This document shows, piece after piece, positions 1-5,191 of a stretch of DNA of 5,191 nt. A program made the position numbers and the translations under genes. Every line of letters begins with the position of its first letter. Positions within the stretch are counted from its first letter, which is position 1. The notes beneath the pieces are model-generated. The model was given only the letters and a program-made list of their open reading frames with translations. It was not told the DNA's origin and searched no databases. Source of the stretch: Bacteroidaceae bacterium (lineage in GTDB: Bacteria; Bacteroidota; Bacteroidia; Bacteroidales; Barnesiellaceae_A); contig JAFZDG010000058.1 of assembly GCA_017561285.1 (NCBI GenBank), forward strand, positions 1 through 5,191, given 5' to 3'.

Positions 1-1287
1 AGCATAGTCCTCGCCGTAGCTTACGTTGGGGAAGCCCACCTCGCGGATGACGGGAGTGTAGAATGCACGCGGAGCGCCAAGGCCGTTTATGCGCAGGGCA
101 TTGTTTCTGCCATTCTCTTCAGTCCACTCTTTGTGATCGATAAGACCGGGAGGAATGGGGTTGAGGTTGAAGTCGGTAAGGTCATAGCTGCCTATAACCA
201 TTGCGCATCTCTCTGTGCGGAAACAATCGACAATCTTTTGTAATGTGTCATTTCCGCTGTATATATCATCGCTGTCGAGTTGTATGGCATATCTTCCACA
301 ACGGCTGTCGTCAATGGCGCATTGCCAGCATCCGCCTATACCCAAGTCGAGGCGATCGGGTACAAGGTGTATAAGTCGCTTGTCGTGAGTAAATGAAGCG
401 ATTAATTCGGTAGTGCCATCGGTCGAGTGGTTGTCTATTACAATCACATTATAGTCGAAGTCGGTCTTTTGGTCGAGTGCCGATTGTATGGCATCGCCTA
501 TGGTGCGAACTCGATTATATACCGGTATGATAACCGATGCGGTAGACCGAAAATCTTGCTCGTTTACCACAACATCTTTGAGTTGATATTTATGAACAAG
601 CGCACCCACTTTCGACAAGTGGTAGGTAAAAGCTTCTTCCATCTCTTTCTGTACACCTATATTGCGGGGATCTACATAGTCGAACTGTTTCACTCCACCG
701 GCACGATTGTCCTCTTCAATCTCTGTATAGAGGTATTCGGCAAGGTGTGCTATATGCGATATACGGCTTATGGCCAATCGCATGGTATAGGCTCCGGCAT
801 ACATAAAATTGCGAGAAAAAATCTTATCGGTCGATGCCGAAACGAAGGTTTCGGTGCGATATAGTACAACACTGCCAAAGTTAAAATCATTGCGTACGCT
901 GCCTTGTTGGTAGTCTATGACCTGATGCGGTTGACGTTTGTTATCGTGCAACTCATAGTAGTCGGCATATACCATACCGGCTTGTGTATCTTCGGCAACT
1001 TGAATCATTCTCTTCAACGCCCTATTATTTACATCGAGAGGAGTGTATTTGTTGTATATGAGTAGATAGGGTGTTTGACATGTCGTAGCAATGAGATGCA
1101 TCATCTCGTTGCTCTGTAGTGTCTGTGACGAAAGGTTGGTGTATTGTCGTGAAAATGGAGTATCATTGTATGTCGTACCATAAAGAACAAATCTCTCGGC
1201 TCCTGCTTGACGGAGCGAGTTGATTGTTTTTTCGGCATATTCGTCTATTCCGTTGTATGCTATGAAGCAAGTTATTTTGTATTTCAT
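1..1287 (-). CDS. Two-domain family 2 glycosyltransferase, C-terminus cut off by window edge
   Basis: This gene encodes a probable cytoplasmic or membrane-associated transferase of sugar from a nucleotide-sugar donor; donor and acceptor are unknown. The 429 visible codons are open to the left edge. Residues 251-429 show a canonical GT-A family 2 domain: SVIIPVYNR (251-259), VIDNHSTDGT (283-292), the metal/nucleotide DxD-type motif LDSDD (337-341), and GED (425-427), where the acidic pair is the likely catalytic base. Residues 1-235 look like a second, degenerate GT-A unit: a beta1-alpha1 start (ITCFIAY), then YNKYTPL (78-84) where DxD would sit, then GMVYADYY (104-111). From memory, Bacteroidales homologues share this layout and a similar KYT sequence, so the loss is probably ancestral. 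The ATG at 1287 follows the amidase stop by 13 bases with no clear Shine-Dalgarno sequence and no separate promoter seen, which suggests cotranscription. The family is firm; the specific reaction is unknown. Confidence 0.93.
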   Translation of the reverse strand, partial: MKYKITCFIAYNGIDEYAEKTINSLRQAGAERFVLYGTTYNDTPFSRQYTNLSSQTLQSNEMMHLIATTCQTPYLLIYNKYTPLDVNNRALKRMIQVAEDTQAGMVYADYYELHDNKRQPHQVIDYQQGSVRNDFNFGSVVLYRTETFVSASTDKIFSRNFMYAGAYTMRLAISRISHIAHLAEYLYTEIEEDNRAGGVKQFDYVDPRNIGVQKEMEEAFTYHLSKVGALVHKYQLKDVVVNEQDFRSTASVIIPVYNRVRTIGDAIQSALDQKTDFDYNVIVIDNHSTDGTTELIASFTHDKRLIHLVPDRLDLGIGGCWQCAIDDSRCGRYAIQLDSDDIYSGNDTLQKIVDCFRTERCAMVIGSYDLTDFNLNPIPPGLIDHKEWTEENGRNNALRINGLGAPRAFYTPVIREVGFPNVSYGEDYA

Positions 1288-1300
1288 AGGTTATGTATGT

Positions 1301-4039
1301 TTATGGATTGAGAAAGTCAAATATTAGTTGGAAGAGTTCTATCCTTTGTTGTTTGTTGTAGATAGATTCGATGGGAAATCCCAATGTGCAACAGCGATAC
1401 CCATTGCCGATGCAAGCAATGGCTGCACCATCGCCATTGTCATACTGTAAGAATGTAACAGCTTGTTCATCTGCGGGATATAAAATATCGGTCTGTTCTA
1501 CTGCATAGCAATAGGGATTGGGGTTACTGTTCCATTGCCACGATTGTTGTTCGTAGTCGGGTATAACGCTATAGACCGATGCATCTTTGTGTGCGCTGCG
1601 GCTCGATAGCCACTCACAATGTAATACATCGGTAAGAAAATTGTGTGCGCATACAGACGATAGTACACCATCGTTGGCATCTTGTCCTATATATGCGCCG
1701 CTGATGAGCAGATTACCTCCCCCCAAGCAATACCGGGTGAGTCTTTCGGTAAAAGGCTGTGGTAGTGCTTCGAAATCATATCGGGTAGAGTCGTTGCCAT
1801 AGATTGTGGCGCGCTCCTTGCCAAGTATTACATCTACATAGCGATATTGCGCAAGATCGACAAGATCGCTGTTAACGGCTTCATCTGATGTCGAAAGGTA
1901 AGAAAAACCCATTGTTGCCAAAGCCTCGCCATGACAATGAGGATAGTCGAATGTATTGCCGGCTACAAGTTGTGCTTCGTAATGGTTGTTGCTGGCACCA
2001 AAACCGGGATCTATGACATCATCCTTCCACTCGGCGTTGCGATCGAAATTATATTGATTGCCGGTGTATGCTACAGTGTGTTTGTAGGGTACTCCTCCAT
2101 CAATATCATACAAGAAACCGGCTGTGTTGGAAATCGTGTCGCTAAAAGCCAATGGCGCACTGATACGGTCAAACGCATTGACAATCATAACCGTTTCGTG
2201 CGATGTGCCGGAGCGATAGGCCGATAGAATTTCTGACGGAAAACTTTCGCCTCCATCATTGAGTGCTGTTACATAGAACGAGTATGCAATATCACTATCT
2301 ATATTCATTACACAATCGTTTTGCTCAACGATTGTACCATTGTCCCATCCATAGTTGCCTCTGCGAGTATATACTTTGTATTTTGAGGGGGTTGCAGTTG
2401 CTTCGAGTGTATCGGTAACAGCTTTCCACGATATTTTCACTTCGTTGTTACCCATCCATTGCATCGACATATGGTTTACAGGCAGCGGTTGAACCACGTA
2501 GGGCGTTTGATGGCGATTGGATAGATATTTAAGAATGCCTTTGTATATAGCTCTGCTCATTGTAAATTTAAATCTCGGATCGAGGCCCCAACGCATATCG
2601 GTGAAATTTTGGTGCGATAAGGTTTCCAAAAGCATCGATGGTACATCGTGTAGTCGAGCTTCGGCATACTTGCGATTGAGACATTTACGCATCGTCCAGT
2701 CGGAGTGTAGCGATAGATTTATATCGTTTTGTATCTCGGCATAGATATAATCATTGAGGCGCTCCGATTGTATGCGCGATACACCATTGGCAAAGCGTGT
2801 GGCTTTCACACGCCGGGTTTTGCCGGTGTAGTATATGCCCATTGTGCCAATAATAGAGTCGCCTGGAACATTACCCGCATCGGTGTGGAATGCAAAGGCC
2901 AAATCTATGGGTATATTCAATCCCTTTTCTTTGGGTAGTATATTAGAACCTCCGCATAGATAGTTTACCCAATAGGCGCGACCTCGTGTATCATCGCCAT
3001 AATCATTGTCTCCGCCGGTATCCGAATAGATTGTATCGGGGACACCGGCCCACTGCATCCAATAACGTGCAGCTTCGGCATAACGGGGCATTCCACTTGT
3101 TGTTGCTACATCAATTGGTGCTTTCGGCTCTTTTTTCTTGCTCTTTTTTCGTTTCTTGGCAGCCTCTTTTTTCTGGTTTTTCAGTGCCTCTTTGGTGGCT
3201 TTACAAGGCTTTATACAGGGTTTACGGGCTATATTACCCATACCGCCGCCCACTTTTATGGCATCGGCCGTAATAAAGCGGCCGGCGATACTCGATTGGT
3301 TGGATAGTACTACACGATTATTGCCACCTTGTTCAAAGTCGAATGTGCCCAGGTATATCCAAGTGCCTCCACCCATTGTTTGGTTTACCGAAAATTCGCT
3401 CACGCCACCGGCATGGTAAACTTTGTATCGGGCATCGTTCGATCCGTTTTTAACCATCTTATAGGCTACATATACTGCATAAGAACCACTTTGGGTAATT
3501 GGAATATTCCAAGTTACCGATGCCGATGCTTTATTGGTTGTGCTTTTAATCCATCGATAGGTGCCTTGTTCAAAGGGGTTGACAAAACCTTCGTATATTT
3601 CTTGAGTGTGTGCAAATCCACTTTTTGCACCATCATTCCATTGGCCTTCTTCTGTGTATAAGTCGCTATGAGTATCGTTGTCGATAATATACTCATATGT
3701 ATTGAGGTCACGCTCGCGAGGTAAAAACACCATCGCCCCGGCATTTTCGAGCATCGGTACCAAGTATGTAAGGGTGTAGTCGGTTGTGAGCATATCTTCA
3801 ACAGTACCCATCAATCGGGCACGTTGCCATATCCATTTGCCTTCTGTTTGATTGTAATATCGTCCATGACTGTTCCACAAAGCAATGTGTCTATCACGCA
3901 GCGAGTTCAGAGGTTTATGACCGATAGAAAGAGGTGTGACAATAGCTCTATCGGTCTCTTGCTTATCGGTCTTGGCCGATGCTAAAAAGGGTGTGAGTGT
4001 AAATAAAATTAATAATATATATAAATTATTGATTTTCAT
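1301..4039 (-). CDS. Secreted split-domain N-acetylmuramoyl-L-alanine amidase-like protein with golvesin-like, FnIII and C-terminal Rossmann-like domains
   Basis: This 912-residue protein probably cleaves the MurNAc-L-Ala bond of peptidoglycan outside the cytoplasm. Residues 1-22 form a Sec signal peptide (hydrophobic core, then ASA before K23; no lipobox Cys). Residues 50-112 match the first half of an Amidase_3 zinc fold, with H58 in NSHGR and E81 (or D82) as probable ligands. An insertion follows: a golvesin-C-like beta-sandwich (about 148-265, ending near FITADAIKVGGG) and a lysine-rich linker (280-307). The second catalytic half (318-508) has AFHTD with H385 as probable ligand and PSMLLETLSHQ with E472 as catalytic acid. 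An FnIII domain (about 518-606) and a Rossmann/GATase-like domain (615-912, GGGNLLISG at 773-781) complete it. The open frame extends upstream to a TTG at 4120, but that TTG is the -33 promoter element; the ATG at 4039 begins the signal peptide and lies downstream of the predicted transcript start. Database names such as 'xanthan lyase' are poorly supported by these residues. Confidence 0.88.
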   Translation of the reverse strand: MKINNLYILLILFTLTPFLASAKTDKQETDRAIVTPLSIGHKPLNSLRDRHIALWNSHGRYYNQTEGKWIWQRARLMGTVEDMLTTDYTLTYLVPMLENAGAMVFLPRERDLNTYEYIIDNDTHSDLYTEEGQWNDGAKSGFAHTQEIYEGFVNPFEQGTYRWIKSTTNKASASVTWNIPITQSGSYAVYVAYKMVKNGSNDARYKVYHAGGVSEFSVNQTMGGGTWIYLGTFDFEQGGNNRVVLSNQSSIAGRFITADAIKVGGGMGNIARKPCIKPCKATKEALKNQKKEAAKKRKKSKKKEPKAPIDVATTSGMPRYAEAARYWMQWAGVPDTIYSDTGGDNDYGDDTRGRAYWVNYLCGGSNILPKEKGLNIPIDLAFAFHTDAGNVPGDSIIGTMGIYYTGKTRRVKATRFANGVSRIQSERLNDYIYAEIQNDINLSLHSDWTMRKCLNRKYAEARLHDVPSMLLETLSHQNFTDMRWGLDPRFKFTMSRAIYKGILKYLSNRHQTPYVVQPLPVNHMSMQWMGNNEVKISWKAVTDTLEATATPSKYKVYTRRGNYGWDNGTIVEQNDCVMNIDSDIAYSFYVTALNDGGESFPSEILSAYRSGTSHETVMIVNAFDRISAPLAFSDTISNTAGFLYDIDGGVPYKHTVAYTGNQYNFDRNAEWKDDVIDPGFGASNNHYEAQLVAGNTFDYPHCHGEALATMGFSYLSTSDEAVNSDLVDLAQYRYVDVILGKERATIYGNDSTRYDFEALPQPFTERLTRYCLGGGNLLISGAYIGQDANDGVLSSVCAHNFLTDVLHCEWLSSRSAHKDASVYSVIPDYEQQSWQWNSNPNPYCYAVEQTDILYPADEQAVTFLQYDNGDGAAIACIGNGYRCCTLGFPIESIYNKQQRIELFQLIFDFLNP

Positions 4040-4087
4040 TTTGTTATGGTTTCTTATGCGTGCGCATGACTCTCGCTGTTTATCCAT
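4040..4087 (-). promoter_or_regulatory. 5' leader of the amidase transcript, A-rich start region without Shine-Dalgarno
   Basis: The bases just before the ATG at 4039 read AACCATAACAAA on the minus strand. They are A-rich and lack a GGAGG-like site, as is usual in Bacteroidota, where translation often relies on A-rich unstructured leaders. A short near-palindrome, ATGCGTGCGCAT on the plus strand (4056-4067, outer five bases complementary), lies about 17 bases before the start. It could form only a tight hairpin or be a small binding site; no function can be claimed. The ATG at 4087-4085 is in frame but falls at the predicted transcription start and would put 16 charged residues before the signal peptide, so it is an unlikely start. 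Confidence 0.4.
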
Positions 4088-4089
4088 TA

Positions 4090-4120
4090 CAAACTTACAA
4101 ATTATTGCTCTTATATGCAA
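4090..4120 (-). promoter_or_regulatory. Bacteroidetes-type promoter for the amidase-glycosyltransferase unit
   Basis: Read on the minus strand, TTG (4120-4118) is followed after 20 bases by TAAGTTTG (4097-4090). The second element is an exact match to the Bacteroides -7 consensus TAnnTTTG, and the first matches the TTG core of the -33 element at the expected distance. Transcription would begin near 4083-4087, leaving an untranslated leader of about 45 bases before the ATG at 4039. This is the only such match seen in the gap. It argues that the amidase gene has its own promoter and is not purely read through from the transporter gene. Confidence 0.65.
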
Positions 4121-4127
4121 GATGAAT

Positions 4128-4165
4128 CACCCCGAAAATAGGTAAAAAATCCTATTATCGGGGTG
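4128..4165 (-). terminator. Hairpin after the phosphate transporter gene, probable terminator
   Basis: The arms CACCCCGAAAATAGG (4128-4142) and CCTATTATCGGGGTG (4151-4165) pair over 15 positions with one A-A mismatch, around an 8-base loop TAAAAAAT. The stem begins 31 bases past the transporter stop codon, where a terminator is expected. On the minus strand the sequence after the stem is ATTCATCTTG, with no real T-run, so this is not a textbook intrinsic terminator. The near-perfect symmetry and its position just upstream of the -33 element of the amidase promoter mean it could instead be a protein-binding operator, or serve both purposes. Confidence 0.6.
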
Positions 4166-4196
4166 TGAAAAGAGTTCCTATATATGACTATAATAT

Positions 4197-5191
4197 TTAG
4201 CTATGCTGAAACTTTGCGTTAATCCTCACAAGGTGAATAGAATGAGCTATAATGGCTTGAGATTCTTGTAACAGAGTGATGTAAACCAAATCGACCTTTT
4301 TCGATGCCGATGTATTGCGAATATGCTTCATCTCGTTGCGTCTTATTTCCGAGAGTCGATGAATGAGCATACGGCCATTATTGGCTATTTCATCAAATTT
4401 GTCACTATCTTCGGCAATTGCTTTGCTACAACTGTTGAGGAAGGTAATTATGTCGTTTCCCAAACCGTTGTACTCGGCTCGTTGCTGTTCGTCAATCGGC
4501 TCGAAGTTGTTGTCTATGTGCTCAAAAGCCGACTCGACAAGGCGTTTGATCGAATGGTATATATCCATAACAATCTTGTTACCTTGTTGTAGATACAATC
4601 CTTTTTCCACCCAGTCATTTTCTTGTAGTTTTGTGAGAGCTATTGCGCTTATTCTATGCGATATGCGTAGCACTTGACGTTGGTTTTTTACTTTGTGACG
4701 AGCTTTGTGCAGTGCGCTTGCTTTGTCTTCAAAAAATCCTTCGATAGCTCTGTTGTAAGCCTCGGCACTCCATAACGTAAACTGAGTGTATTCTTGTTTG
4801 GTATGTTGACGCAAGAGAGGGAGTGCCAGCTGGGTGTCTTTGTTGTTAAGGAGTTGTTGGTCGAAAGACTCTTTCTCCTGTTGTTGTTTTTGCTTTTTGC
4901 TGAATGATACCTGACTGTGAATGATAAGGTATATAACAACGATTGTGAGAACAGCTGTTGCTACAAAACCACCATAGTGTATAATGAGAGTAACAATAAA
5001 ACAAGCAAAAGCAGCTACACCGGCAGTGACAAACCATCCTCCGATAACCGATATTACACCGGTAATGCGATATACCGCACTTTCACGTCCCCAAGCTCGG
5101 TCGGCAAGTGATGTACCCATTGCTACCATAAATGTTACATAGGTGGTAGAGAGGGGGAGCTTGAGCGATGTGCCCAACGCAATGAGCAGGC
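4197..5191 (-). CDS. Inorganic phosphate transporter, PiT family, with C-terminal PhoU-like domain (N-terminus outside window)
   Basis: This is the C-terminal 330 residues of an inner-membrane phosphate permease that probably uses a cation gradient. The frame is open through the right edge, so the TTG at 5177 is an internal Leu codon and not a start. Visible residues 5-33 carry a PiT-type signature (LGTSLKLPLSTTYV, then GTSLADRAW). Hydrophobic segments follow at about 42-70 and 75-91. After the last membrane segment comes a charged, Gln/Lys-rich stretch (about 96-106), and then a largely alpha-helical tail to the stop resembling PhoU-type bundles, for example around QVLRISHRISAIAL and IYHSIKRLVESAFEHID. 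From memory, Bacteroidetes PiT proteins commonly carry such a tail. PhoU proteins modulate phosphate transport and signalling, so the tail could gate the permease in cis; that is inference. No PhoU metal-binding acidic cluster is obvious by eye. The gene ends 157 bases before the amidase start. Confidence 0.92.
   Translation of the reverse strand, partial: LLIALGTSLKLPLSTTYVTFMVAMGTSLADRAWGRESAVYRITGVISVIGGWFVTAGVAAFACFIVTLIIHYGGFVATAVLTIVVIYLIIHSQVSFSKKQKQQQEKESFDQQLLNNKDTQLALPLLRQHTKQEYTQFTLWSAEAYNRAIEGFFEDKASALHKARHKVKNQRQVLRISHRISAIALTKLQENDWVEKGLYLQQGNKIVMDIYHSIKRLVESAFEHIDNNFEPIDEQQRAEYNGLGNDIITFLNSCSKAIAEDSDKFDEIANNGRMLIHRLSEIRRNEMKHIRNTSASKKVDLVYITLLQESQAIIAHSIHLVRINAKFQHS

Noticed and set aside
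427..864. A 145-codon open frame on the plus strand
   Set aside because: It lies wholly antisense to the glycosyltransferase, whose motifs on the minus strand are unambiguous. Its translation shows no domain, signal peptide or plausible start region.
3124..3179. T-rich runs on the plus strand as a possible terminator or low-complexity repeat
   Set aside because: They are the complement of AAA/AAG lysine codons in the amidase linker and have no adjacent stem.
1587..3661. Several plus-strand open frames of 69-110 codons and minus-strand frames of 60-95 codons
   Set aside because: They are shadows of the amidase gene in other frames. Their compositions (runs of Leu/Tyr/Cys/His or Arg) are typical of out-of-frame reading, and none has a recognisable family.
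4040..4196. Possible tRNA, small RNA or riboswitch in the only gene-free gap
   Set aside because: The 157-base gap is explained by the hairpin, promoter and short leader. No cloverleaf or riboswitch core was seen.
4323..5111. Plus- and minus-strand small frames over the phosphate transporter gene
   Set aside because: They overlap the well-supported PiT/PhoU-like coding frame and have no independent support.
5175..5177. TTG at 5177 as the start of the transporter gene
   Set aside because: The same frame continues to the window edge (LLIALGTS), and the visible part is the end of a PiT protein, so this TTG is an internal leucine codon.

Overview
The window looks like chromosomal DNA of a Bacteroidota bacterium, most likely order Bacteroidales. 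The evidence is the protein families (a Bacteroidetes-type two-domain glycosyltransferase, a PiT phosphate transporter with a PhoU-like tail, and a secreted amidase with a golvesin-like insertion), a TTG/TAnnTTTG promoter of the Bacteroides type, and start codons without a clear Shine-Dalgarno sequence. Genus cannot be assigned from the sequence alone.

All three genes read on the minus strand, so the biological order runs from right to left. First (right edge, 4197-5191) is the C-terminal part of an inorganic phosphate transporter: the last PiT membrane segments plus a cytoplasmic PhoU-like helical tail. Its N-terminus lies outside the window. A 157-base gap (4040-4196) follows. It holds a 15-bp hairpin, probably the end of the transporter transcript, and directly behind it a good Bacteroidetes promoter for the next gene.

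Second (1301-4039) is a 912-residue exported protein. Its N-acetylmuramoyl-L-alanine amidase catalytic domain is split in two by a golvesin-C-like beta-sandwich and a very lysine-rich linker. A fibronectin type III domain and a C-terminal Rossmann-like domain follow. Homologues are often labelled 'xanthan lyase', but the residues seen here point to a zinc peptidoglycan amidase.

Third (1-1287), 13 bases downstream and probably in the same transcript, is a family 2 glycosyltransferase with two GT-A-like halves. The first half appears to have lost its DxD motif and the second keeps every expected motif. Its C-terminus runs off the left edge.

The amidase and glycosyltransferase look like a two-gene (or longer) cell-envelope operon. 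The phosphate transporter is co-directional but probably a separate unit. No RNA genes, mobile elements, CRISPR arrays or phage features are visible. The region is mostly conserved-looking housekeeping or envelope DNA, and the most unusual object is the split, multi-domain amidase.
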